A stretch of 39,677 bases of DNA, taken from JBOFLG01 sp051657745 (GTDB lineage Bacteria > Actinomycetota > Actinomycetes > Actinomycetales > Dermatophilaceae). The position numbers and the translations under genes are program-made. The notes under the pieces were generated by a model. The model did not search any database and was not told the DNA's origin. It worked only from the letters and a program-made list of their open reading frames with translations. This document shows, piece after piece, positions 1 to 7,131 of the stretch. How positions within the stretch are numbered: the first letter of the stretch is position 1; every line of letters starts with the position of its first letter. The stretch lies in the NCBI GenBank assembly GCA_051657745.1, contig JBOFLG010000202.1:1-39677 (forward strand), given 5' to 3'.

Positions 1-818
1 GTGAAGCCCTCGATGAGCACGCTGTAGGCCGGGAGGCCCGCGCTGCCGATCCCGAACCCGGACCGGCCGATGATGTCGAGGACGTCGAACGTGACCGACC
101 CCCGGTGGGACTGGGGAATGGTGTCGAGGTAATTGGCGAAGGCGGCCCGGGCGGCATCCGCCTCGACGTCGGGGAGTCGCCGGATGCCGGGGCCGTCGGC
201 GAAGCGGCGCCGGAACCCCTCGACGACGGTCATCGAGTCGAGCATGCCGAACCGGGTGGCGAGTTTGGCCCGGTGCAGCGAGTTCAGCGCGGCGCCCTCG
301 GCGGTGTCGAGCGTCAGGGCCCACTCGGTGTCGTCGGCGACCTCGCGGTAGTGCCCGACCTGCTCGGTGTACCCGCGCACATACGCAGCCACCAGCGTGT
401 TGATCGCCTCGTCGGGAAGGGCCTTCTGCCAGCACAACAGGGCCAGGCTCGCCACGAACCGGGCCAGGTCCCAGGTCCAGTGGCCCAGGTAGGCCTCGTC
501 GAAATCGTTGACGTCGAATACCAATCGGCCGTCGGCATCGAGGTAGGTGCCGAAGTTCTCGGCGTGCAGGTCGCCCTGGATCCACACCCGCGACGACTCC
601 TCGTCGACGAACGAGGCGTCGAAGGACGCGAACCGTCCGCCCTCTCCGACGTCGGCGTAGAACAGACACGCGGTACCGCGATAGAAGGCGAACGGGTCGC
701 GTGCCATCTTTCGGAACTTGGTGCGGAACCCGTGTGGGTCGGCCACCATCAGCGGCTCGAACGCCTCGAGCAACGCGGCGACGATCAGGCCGGAGCGTTC
801 ACTGGTCGACTGGCTCAT
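1..818 (-). CDS. DUF2252 family protein (3' end cut by window)
   Basis: The first 272 codons are visible; the C-terminus lies beyond the window edge. Residues 79-90 read WIQGDLHAENFG and residues 101-108 FDVNDFDE. This pair typifies DUF2252 proteins, a family distantly like aminoglycoside-phosphotransferase/kinase folds whose substrate is not established. The ATG at 816-818 gives MSQSTSERSG and fits the family N-terminus. No strong Shine-Dalgarno or TANNNT box precedes it, so its promoter is not obvious. It lies on the same strand as the SURF1 gene, 132 nt downstream of it and separated by a palindrome, so co-transcription is doubtful. Family assignment is good; the reaction is unknown. Confidence 0.8.
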   Translation of the reverse strand, partial: MSQSTSERSGLIVAALLEAFEPLMVADPHGFRTKFRKMARDPFAFYRGTACLFYADVGEGGRFASFDASFVDEESSRVWIQGDLHAENFGTYLDADGRLVFDVNDFDEAYLGHWTWDLARFVASLALLCWQKALPDEAINTLVAAYVRGYTEQVGHYREVADDTEWALTLDTAEGAALNSLHRAKLATRFGMLDSMTVVEGFRRRFADGPGIRRLPDVEADAARAAFANYLDTIPQSHRGSVTFDVLDIIGRSGFGIGSAGLPAYSVLIEGF

Positions 819-867
819 GACTCACCCTGACACATACACGACCGCCGCCGGTGCCTGAGGCGCCGGA

Positions 868-916
868 GAACCTGGGCCGAGGCGCCAGGACATTCGGGGT
901 GTCTGGGCCCAGGTTC
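868..916. repeat. Intergenic palindrome, type A copy 1
   Basis: A 49-nt imperfect palindrome. The arms at 867-878 and 906-917 (agaacctgggcc / ggcccaggttct) are perfectly complementary over 12 bp. A second 49-nt element at 20347-20395 has the same outer ends (gaacc...aggttc) and the same core (ttcgggg, gtctgg). It sits just past the 3' end of the SURF1 gene and may act as a terminator or processing hairpin, although no T-run follows. Confidence 0.7.
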
Positions 917-950
917 TGGCATGGGGCGGAAAAAGTGACGCGCGACCGGG

Positions 951-1739
951 TCAGTCGTCGTCCTCGTCCCAGATGCGCACCGTCCCGGCCTTCGGCGGAT
1001 GCCGCCCGGGCGCCTCGGCACGCACCTCGCGCCGGATGCCGAACCACACCAGCCAGAACCCCAGCGCCATCGTCAGCCACCACTGGTAGGCGTATGCCAG
1101 ATGCGTGCCGAGGCTGCGTTCGGGCTCGCCGAGCGGCTCAGGGCGGGGCGGGGAGGACCCGTCGGCGAGCCGCTCCGACTCGAGCTGCAGGTAGGCCGGC
1201 AGCACGCCGAGCCCGAGTTCGCGGCCGGCTTCGGCGACGTTCACCGAGGCCAGTTGACCCGCAGGGAGGTTGTGTCCGCGGGAGGCCTCGCTGCGCCGGA
1301 CCCAGCCCACCACCTGCACCGGGCCGGTGGGTGCCGGGGGAGCGGGTGGCAGCACCGCGGCGCCCTCCGCCGCGACCGGCACCCAGCCGCGGTCGACCAC
1401 GAGAGCCGGCCCACCGTCATCCGGCATCAGCGCCCACAGCAGCTCGAGGCCGGGCTTTCCGTTGAGCGTGCGGCCGCGGACGAACACCGGACCGGGGCCG
1501 TAGCGGCCGCGCACCACAGCCCGGGACCACTCCCGGCCAGGGTCGACACCGGCCGGGGTGAGCACCGAACGCAGCGGCACCGGGTCGGCCCGGTAGAAGG
1601 CGTCGAGACGATCGTTGCGTTCGAGCTTGGCCACGTGCCGGTCGTACTGCCACCAGCCCAGGTGATAGCAGGCCACCGCGAACAGCGCAGCGAGCAGCAC
1701 GGCGCCGAGCCAGCGCGGTGTCACGAGGCGACGCACCAC
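951..1739 (-). CDS. SURF1 family protein (cytochrome oxidase biogenesis)
   Basis: 262 residues, the usual size for bacterial SURF1 homologues, membrane proteins that assist haem a insertion or assembly of aa3-type cytochrome c oxidase. An N-terminal membrane helix (about residues 10-27) is followed by the SURF1 signature GWWQYDRHVAKLERND. A long extracytoplasmic domain contains VQVVGWVRRSE and RGHNL. A second helix (about 215-235, WWLTMALGFWLVWFGIRRE) is followed by a basic then acidic tail. The start is GTG at 1737-1739. A TAGCGT hexamer ends 6 nt upstream, implying a leaderless mRNA. A second GTG one codon in is equally possible. It diverges from moaA over a 33-bp gap. Confidence 0.85.
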   Translation of the reverse strand: MVRRLVTPRWLGAVLLAALFAVACYHLGWWQYDRHVAKLERNDRLDAFYRADPVPLRSVLTPAGVDPGREWSRAVVRGRYGPGPVFVRGRTLNGKPGLELLWALMPDDGGPALVVDRGWVPVAAEGAAVLPPAPPAPTGPVQVVGWVRRSEASRGHNLPAGQLASVNVAEAGRELGLGVLPAYLQLESERLADGSSPPRPEPLGEPERSLGTHLAYAYQWWLTMALGFWLVWFGIRREVRAEAPGRHPPKAGTVRIWDEDDD

Positions 1740-1745
1740 CCCACC

Positions 1746-1751
1746 ACGCTA
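1746..1751 (-). promoter_or_regulatory. -10 element TAGCGT of SURF1 gene
   Basis: Reads TAGCGT on the minus strand, 6 nt before the GTG start. It matches the TANNNT-plus-6-to-8-nt arrangement seen before about twenty genes here. Only 7 bp separate it from the oppositely oriented moaA -10. Confidence 0.6.
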
Positions 1752-1758
1752 GCCGTCG

Positions 1759-1764
1759 TACATT
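1759..1764 (+). promoter_or_regulatory. -10 element TACATT of moaA
   Basis: TACATT lies 8 nt before the moaA ATG, consistent with transcription starting at or next to the start codon. No Shine-Dalgarno sequence precedes that ATG. Confidence 0.55.
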
Positions 1765-1772
1765 GGGCAGCA

Positions 1773-2774
1773 ATGAGCGCCCGCCCGGCCCCGCGCCTGC
1801 TCGACCGATTCGGTCGGGTGGGCCGCGACCTGCGCGTCTCGGTGACCGACCGGTGCAACCTGCGCTGTACCTACTGCATGCCGGCGGAGGGGCTCGACTG
1901 GCTCCCCAAACCCGAGATGCTGGGCGATGACGAGGTCGTGCGCCTGGTCCGGGTGATGGTCGACCTCGGGGTAACCAACGTGCGACTCACCGGCGGCGAA
2001 CCGCTGCTGCGCCGCGGCCTGGTCGAGGTGGTGCGCGGTATCGCCGCGCTCGAGCCGAGGCCGCGGATCGCGATGACCAGCAACGGTATTGGCCTCGACC
2101 GGCTCGCCGTACCACTCGCCGAGGCCGGGCTGGACCGGGTCAATGTCAGCCTCGACACCGTCGACGCGCGGCACTTCGCTCGGCTCACTCGACGCGACCG
2201 GTTCGACGATGTGGTCGCCGGGCTGGCGGCGGCCAGCGACGCCGGGCTGGCCCCGGTCAAGGTCAACGCGGTCGCGATGCGAGGAGTGAACGACACCGAT
2301 GTCGCCGACTTGCTGTGCTGGTGCCTCGACCGCGGCTACGCACTGCGCTTCATCGAGCAGATGCCGCTCGACGCCCAACATGCCTGGGATCGCTCCCTGA
2401 TGGTGCCGCAGGCCGAGATCCTGGAGCGGCTTGGCGAGCGGTTCGAACTCACCGCGGTGGCGGAGCGCGGCAGTGCCCCGGCCGAGCTGTTCCTCGTCGA
2501 TGGTGGGCCCGCGACGGTCGGCGTGATCGCCAGCGTCACCGCTCCGTTCTGTGGGGCGTGCGACCGGGTCCGGCTCACCGCCGACGGTCAGCTCCGTAAC
2601 TGCCTGTTCGCCCGACATGAGGTCGACCTGCGGGGCCCGCTGCGCGAGGGTGCCACCGACGCGCAGCTGGCCGAGCTCGTGGTCGCGGAGATGTGGGCGA
2701 AGAAGCCCGGCCACGGCATCGACCGGCCCGATTTCCGCCAACCCGAACGGCCGATGTCCGCGATCGGCGGATGA
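1773..2774 (+). CDS. moaA: GTP 3',8-cyclase MoaA (molybdenum cofactor, step 1)
   Basis: 333-residue radical-SAM enzyme that with MoaC converts GTP to cyclic pyranopterin monophosphate. The N-terminal SAM cluster motif is CNLRCTYC, and LTGGEPLLR follows as the SAM-binding GGE motif. The C-terminal GTP-binding [4Fe-4S] ligands are CGACDRVRLTADGQLRNC. The protein ends in the conserved Gly-Gly (MSAIGG), whose tail is needed for activity in studied MoaA proteins. The reading frame is open further upstream, but that part is antisense to SURF1; the ATG at 1773 starts the conserved N-terminus MSARPAPRLLDRFGR. No other moa gene is in the window. It diverges from SURF1. Confidence 0.95.
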   Translation: MSARPAPRLLDRFGRVGRDLRVSVTDRCNLRCTYCMPAEGLDWLPKPEMLGDDEVVRLVRVMVDLGVTNVRLTGGEPLLRRGLVEVVRGIAALEPRPRIAMTSNGIGLDRLAVPLAEAGLDRVNVSLDTVDARHFARLTRRDRFDDVVAGLAAASDAGLAPVKVNAVAMRGVNDTDVADLLCWCLDRGYALRFIEQMPLDAQHAWDRSLMVPQAEILERLGERFELTAVAERGSAPAELFLVDGGPATVGVIASVTAPFCGACDRVRLTADGQLRNCLFARHEVDLRGPLREGATDAQLAELVVAEMWAKKPGHGIDRPDFRQPERPMSAIGG

Positions 2775-2786
2775 CGCCAGCGGTCC

Positions 2787-3131
2787 TCAGCGGTCGGCGT
2801 GGCTCACCGGCTCGCTGGGCGCGGCTGGCTGCGCGGTGAGCAGGGGGGTCCGGTCGATCGCCGGAACCACCGGCCGGACCCGTCCGAGGGTGCGTGGTCG
2901 TACCGCGTTGGCGGCGACCACCGCGAAGAACGGCAGGAACACCGCGCCGGCGGCGAAGACCCAGCGCAGCCAGCCGTCCACGACGACCATCAGCACGAAA
3001 CACACGGTGCGGATCGACATGGTGACCAGGTACCCACGAAGCCGCCGCCGCTGGTCGTCGACGCGTGACTCGGCGGCGCTGGTGACTACCTGGGCGGCGG
3101 TATCGCGGCTGGCCTCGGGCACATCATTCAC
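2787..3131 (-). CDS. DUF3099 family membrane protein
   Basis: 114 residues from the GTG at 3129-3131. Residues about 33-75 hold two hydrophobic stretches (VTMSIRTVCFVLMVVVDGWLR, then VFAAGAVFLPFFAVVAANAV). This is the core of DUF3099, a small two-helix actinobacterial membrane family of unknown function. The frame stays open upstream to 3284, but an earlier start would overlap the fabG start codon and add residues not typical of the family. It is convergent with moaA (12-nt gap) and divergent from fabG (52-nt gap). The C-terminal tail is proline-rich and poorly conserved. The family call is good; the start is moderately certain. Confidence 0.75.
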   Translation of the reverse strand: MNDVPEASRDTAAQVVTSAAESRVDDQRRRLRGYLVTMSIRTVCFVLMVVVDGWLRWVFAAGAVFLPFFAVVAANAVRPRTLGRVRPVVPAIDRTPLLTAQPAAPSEPVSHADR

Positions 3132-3183
3132 TCTACGTCCGGAGATTCCGAGTACCCAGCGGTAACCCAGTACGTTCGACAGC

Positions 3184-3897
3184 ATGAGTGACCCCAGCGC
3201 CGTGCTCGTCACCGGAGGCAACCGCGGCATCGGCCTCGCCATCGCCCGAGCGTTCGCTGAGGCGGGCGACCGCGTCGTCATCACCTATCGGTCGGGGGAG
3301 CCACCGGAGGGTCTTGCCGGGGTGCGGTGCGACGTCACGGACACCGCGTCGGTTGATGCGGCGTTCGCCGAAGCGGAGAGTCTCCTCGGTGGCCCAGTCG
3401 AGGTGTTGGTCGCCAATGCCGGCGTGACCAAGGACGGCCTGGTGATGCGGATGTCCGACGCCGACTGGGACACCGTGGTCGACACCAACTTGGCGGGGGC
3501 GTTCCGGTGCGTCCGCCGGGCGAGCACCGGGATGATCCGGCTGCGCCGCGGGCGGATCATCCTGCTGTCCAGCGTCGTCGGGCTGTACGGCGCTCCCGGC
3601 CAGGCGAACTACGCGGCGAGCAAGGCCGGCCTGGTCGGGTTGGCCCGAGCGGTGACCCGGGAGGTCGGTGGCCGCGGCATCACCGTCAACGTCGTCGCGC
3701 CAGGGTTCATCGAGACCGAGATGACGGCCGCACTCCCCGACGAGGTCCAGCGGTCATACCGCGCGGCCATTCCGGCCGGACGGTTCGGCCGACCCGAGGA
3801 TGTCGCCAGCATGGTTCGCTTTCTCGCTGGGCCGGATGCCGCGTACGTGACCGGGGCGGTCCTCCCGGTCGACGGCGGTTTCGGTATGGGCCACTGA
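3184..3897 (+). CDS. fabG: 3-oxoacyl-ACP reductase (FabG/MabA type)
   Basis: 237-residue short-chain dehydrogenase reducing 3-oxoacyl-ACP with NADPH in fatty-acid elongation. The Rossmann glycine motif TGGNRGIG is at 10-17 and NAG at 78-80. The catalytic residues are Ser130, Tyr143 and Lys147 (YAASK). The C-terminus GGFGMGH closely matches mycobacterial FabG1/MabA, and the next gene is an InhA-type enoyl reductase, the mabA-inhA arrangement of actinobacteria. The ATG at 3184 has no Shine-Dalgarno sequence; TACGTT at 3171-3176 lies 7 nt upstream, suggesting a leaderless mRNA. fabI follows after 33 nt and is probably co-transcribed. Confidence 0.92.
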   Translation: MSDPSAVLVTGGNRGIGLAIARAFAEAGDRVVITYRSGEPPEGLAGVRCDVTDTASVDAAFAEAESLLGGPVEVLVANAGVTKDGLVMRMSDADWDTVVDTNLAGAFRCVRRASTGMIRLRRGRIILLSSVVGLYGAPGQANYAASKAGLVGLARAVTREVGGRGITVNVVAPGFIETEMTAALPDEVQRSYRAAIPAGRFGRPEDVASMVRFLAGPDAAYVTGAVLPVDGGFGMGH

Positions 3898-3930
3898 CCC
3901 GATTTCACCACGGACGAAAGGCCGGCTTGC

Positions 3931-4689
3931 ATGCTGCTCGAGGGTAAGAAGCTCCTCGTCACCGGAGTACTGATGGACTCCTCTATCGCGTTCCATGTCG
4001 CTCGGCTGGCGCAGGAGCAGGGTGCCACCGTGGTCCTCACCTCCTTCGGGCGGACCATGAAGATCACGACCGCGATTGCGAGGCGCCTGCCGAGCACCCC
4101 GGAGGTGGTCGAACTCGATGTGCAAAGCGAGGACGATCTCGCCGCCCTCGCGGACCGGCTGCGCGAGCACGTGCCGCACCTCGACGGGGTGGTGCACTCC
4201 ATCGGCTTCGCGCCGCCGGGGGCGTTCACATTCATGGAGGCCGGTTGGCAGGACGTCTCGACCGCGGTGCACGTGTCCGCCTACTCCCTGCAGGCGCTCA
4301 CCCGGGCCGCGCTGCCGCTGCTCGGTTCCGGTGGCAGTGTCGTCGGCCTCACCTTCGACGCCCGCTACGCCTGGCCCGTGTACGACTGGATGGGCGTGGC
4401 GAAGGCGGCGTTCGAGGCCACCAGCCGCTACCTCGCCCGCGACGTGGGGCCCGCGGGGATCCGCTGCAACCTCGTCTCCGCGGGGCCGATCCGCACCACC
4501 GCGGCACGCTCCATCCCCGGCTTCGAACGGTTCGAGGAGGCCTGGGAGGCTCGCGCCCCGCTCGGCTGGGACGTCGCCGACCCGGAGCCGGCTGCCCGCG
4601 CGTGCGTCGCTCTGCTGTCTGACTGGTTCCCGGCCACCACCGGAGAGATCGTTCACGTCGACGGCGGGTTCCACGCCATGGGGGTGTGA
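3931..4689 (+). CDS. fabI: Enoyl-ACP reductase (FabI/InhA type)
   Basis: 252-residue NADH-dependent enoyl-ACP reductase completing each fatty-acid elongation cycle. The N-terminus TGVLMDSSIAFHVA is the InhA/FabI nucleotide-binding motif (TGxxxxxSIA). The catalytic pair Tyr151 and Lys158 sits in YDWMGVAKAA, equivalent to Tyr158/Lys165 of M. tuberculosis InhA. HSIGFAPPG (89-97) contains Ser90, equivalent to InhA Ser94, a position where isoniazid-resistance changes occur. Phe142 of TFDAR matches InhA Phe149. A gaaagg Shine-Dalgarno at 3916-3921 precedes the ATG, so unlike fabG this gene looks translated from a leadered, probably bicistronic mRNA. Confidence 0.93.
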   Translation: MLLEGKKLLVTGVLMDSSIAFHVARLAQEQGATVVLTSFGRTMKITTAIARRLPSTPEVVELDVQSEDDLAALADRLREHVPHLDGVVHSIGFAPPGAFTFMEAGWQDVSTAVHVSAYSLQALTRAALPLLGSGGSVVGLTFDARYAWPVYDWMGVAKAAFEATSRYLARDVGPAGIRCNLVSAGPIRTTAARSIPGFERFEEAWEARAPLGWDVADPEPAARACVALLSDWFPATTGEIVHVDGGFHAMGV

Positions 4690-4704
4690 CCCCACCCGCC
4701 CCAC

Positions 4705-4710
4705 TAGGCT
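4705..4710 (+). promoter_or_regulatory. -10 element TAGGCT of the Mur-ligase/TPR gene
   Basis: TAGGCT ends 7 nt before the GTG start at 4718, with no Shine-Dalgarno between them. Its own promoter suggests the gene is independent of fabG-fabI despite the 28-nt gap. Confidence 0.6.
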
Positions 4711-4717
4711 CGCCGGC

Positions 4718-7066
4718 GTGACTCAGCCGTCTGCCGAGGTACCGGCCACACCGTCTGCCGAGGCGCCGGCCGCAGGGTCGCCCGTCACCGAGACCCTCGA
4801 GGTCCGGCTTCTCGACGGCCCCAACCTCTACTTCACCCGACCTGCGGTGAAAGTCACCCTGGCCTTTCCGGGCGTGCTCGGGGCGGATGCCGCCCAGGCC
4901 CGTGCCGTGTGCGCGTCGGCCGGGCTGCACCGAGTCCAGGTGGGGGCGCCGGGCTCAGGCCAACGCCAGCGCCTGCTCGTTCGCCTCGTCCAGCACGTGG
5001 CGCGCGCGCTGGCCACCGAGTCCGGGACCAAGCGCCTCGGCATCCGGACCCGTCCGGGGTCGCCGGAGGGCGTCGTCGTCTGCGCGTTCGTCTGGCGGCA
5101 TCGTGGCCGCGCCCGAGCCCTGGCCGCCGCGATCGCACCGACCGTCGCCGGGTTGGTTTCCGGCCGGGCGCTGGAGGACCTGGTTGCCCGGCACGCTCCG
5201 GCGATCGAGGCGATGGATGACGACGAACCGCCCCGCGTGCTGGTGCCGGCGATCCCGGTGGTTTCGGTCACCGGCACCAACGGCAAGACCACCACCACCC
5301 GGCTCCTGGCCCACCTCTGCATGACCGCCGGGCTGCGCACCGGCTGGAGTTCGACCGACGGCGTGCTCGTCCAGGGCGAACTCATCGAGGCGGGCGACTT
5401 CTCCGGCCCGGCCGGGGCGCGCACCGTGCTGACTGCCCCCGGCGTTGAGGTCGGCATCCTCGAAACCGCTCGCGGTGGCCTTCTGTTGCGCGGGATGGGG
5501 GTCGCTCACAACGACATCTCGGTGGTCACCAATGTCTCGGCCGACCATTTGGGCCAGTACGGCATCGACACCCTCGACCAGCTCGCCGAGGTCAAGCGCA
5601 TCGTCACCAGGGTCACTCGCCCCGATGGCTGGGTGGTGCTCGGCGGCGACGACCCCCGAGTGTGGGCGATGCATGCCGGCGGTCCAGCGCGGCCCTGGGT
5701 GTTCACCGCCACCGCCGACGCTCCGGCAGTTCGGGAGGCGCTTACCGCGGGCGGTCGCGCCGCCACCGTGCTCGACGGCTCGCTCACGGTGCTCACTCCC
5801 GGCGGCGCCCCAGATCGGTTGCTGCCGGTGCGCGAGGTGCCGGTGACGCTGAGCGGGCTGTCGTCGGTGGGCGTGCTCAACGCTCTCGCAGCGACGGCAG
5901 CAGCGCTGGGGCTGGGCCTGCCACGCGAGGCGGTGATCGAGGGCCTGCGCACGTTCCGTCCCGACGCCCAGCTCAACCCCGGTCGGATGAACACATTCAC
6001 GGTGGCTGCGGTCGGCGGCGTCGACGCGGTGTCCAGGGGTGCGGGTCCGGCGCCCACGGGTGCACGTTCGCTGGCCGGGGGCGCACGTCCAGCGCTTGAC
6101 GCGCCCACCGCCCCGGGCGAGGTCACCGTGATCGTCGATCTCGCCCACAATGAAGCCGGTCTGGAAGCGCTGCTCGACGTGTGTCACGGACTCGTGCTGC
6201 CCGGCAGTCGGATCCATCTCGTGTTCGGCGCTGCAGGTGACCGCACCGACGACCTGCTGCGCTCCCTCGCCGGATTGGCCGGTCGCCGCGCCGACCACGT
6301 CGTCATTGCTCACAAGCCTAGCTACCTGCGAGGGCGCCCGGCGTCCGACCTGGAGCGGGTGCTCCGCGAGGGATTGATGGCGGCGGGGGTGGCCGACGTG
6401 GCGGTGTACCAGTCCGAGTTGTCGGCGCTGCAGGCCACCGCGGCGGCGGCCGACGGCGGTGACGTGGTGGCCGTGATGTGTCACGCCGAGCGCGCGGATC
6501 TGTACCGCTGGCTCGGCGACGCAGGAGCAGTGCCGGACACTTCGGAAACGCTGCGCCGCAAGGTTATTGCGGCGGCTGGTGAGCACGAGGCCGAGGGCGC
6601 CATCGCGGCGCTCTGGGAACTGGACGACGAGCGCGCCCGCATCGAGGCTGGGCGGGCCCTCTACCTGGCCCACCCGGATGACGCCCGGGTCGCCTACGAG
6701 TACGGCGGCACGTACGACAGCGCCGGTGATGAAGCCCGCGCAGTACTGCTGTATCGCGAGGCGCTCGCCGCCGGCCTGCGGGAGCCGTACCGGCATCACG
6801 CGGAGGTGCAGCTCGCGTCGAGCCTGCGCAACCTCGGCGATCACGACGCGGCGCGCGAGGTCATCACGCAAGCCGCCGCGCGGCATCCGGAAAGCCTCGG
6901 CATCGCCGCGTTCCGGGCCCTCATCGAGCACTCCGCCGGCGACCCGGCCGGGGCGCTGCGTGGGCTGCTGTCGACTCTGGCGGCCACCAGTACCGACGCC
7001 GACGTGGACCGGTACCGCCGCGCCATTGCCGGGTATGCCCACGACCTGGCCACTGACCAGCGCTGA
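4718..7066 (+). CDS. Mur-ligase protein resembling CphA without ATP-grasp, fused to TPR region
   Basis: 782 residues, start GTG 4718. Residues about 27-165 start with LEVRLLDGPNLYF, like the CphA N-domain (RIVESRVYRGGNIWSY in the neighbour), but are short and diverged. The ATP-grasp domain of CphA is absent. Residues 180-600 form a Mur-ligase module very like the CphA M-domain: P-loop GTNGKTTT at 186-193, LETARGG at 248-254, TNVSADHLG at 271-279, NPGRMN at 420-425 and DLAHNEAG at 474-481, so catalysis looks possible. An Ala/Gly/Pro-rich insert occupies about 432-468. Residues about 625-755 form a TPR-type helical region (AYEYGGTYDSAGDEARAVLLY, then SSLRNLGDHDAAREV), like small stand-alone TPR proteins of actinobacteria. 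It faces cphA tail to tail (65-nt gap). A role in cyanophycin ligation or modification is inference. Confidence 0.8.
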   Translation: MTQPSAEVPATPSAEAPAAGSPVTETLEVRLLDGPNLYFTRPAVKVTLAFPGVLGADAAQARAVCASAGLHRVQVGAPGSGQRQRLLVRLVQHVARALATESGTKRLGIRTRPGSPEGVVVCAFVWRHRGRARALAAAIAPTVAGLVSGRALEDLVARHAPAIEAMDDDEPPRVLVPAIPVVSVTGTNGKTTTTRLLAHLCMTAGLRTGWSSTDGVLVQGELIEAGDFSGPAGARTVLTAPGVEVGILETARGGLLLRGMGVAHNDISVVTNVSADHLGQYGIDTLDQLAEVKRIVTRVTRPDGWVVLGGDDPRVWAMHAGGPARPWVFTATADAPAVREALTAGGRAATVLDGSLTVLTPGGAPDRLLPVREVPVTLSGLSSVGVLNALAATAAALGLGLPREAVIEGLRTFRPDAQLNPGRMNTFTVAAVGGVDAVSRGAGPAPTGARSLAGGARPALDAPTAPGEVTVIVDLAHNEAGLEALLDVCHGLVLPGSRIHLVFGAAGDRTDDLLRSLAGLAGRRADHVVIAHKPSYLRGRPASDLERVLREGLMAAGVADVAVYQSELSALQATAAAADGGDVVAVMCHAERADLYRWLGDAGAVPDTSETLRRKVIAAAGEHEAEGAIAALWELDDERARIEAGRALYLAHPDDARVAYEYGGTYDSAGDEARAVLLYREALAAGLREPYRHHAEVQLASSLRNLGDHDAAREVITQAAARHPESLGIAAFRALIEHSAGDPAGALRGLLSTLAATSTDADVDRYRRAIAGYAHDLATDQR

Positions 7067-7131
7067 CCCGGCGATGGCGCGCCCGGGGCGGTGGTGGCTG
7101 GTGGTGGCTCACCCGGTGCGGTGGCGGTGGC

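Noticed and set aside
999..1772. Long upstream extension of MoaA
   Set aside because: This part is antisense to the well-supported SURF1 gene; MoaA homology begins at the ATG at 1773.
4955..7042. A 695-residue open frame antisense to the Mur-ligase gene
   Set aside because: Shadow frame of high-GC coding sequence; it has no recognisable motifs, whereas the + strand shows complete Mur-ligase motifs.
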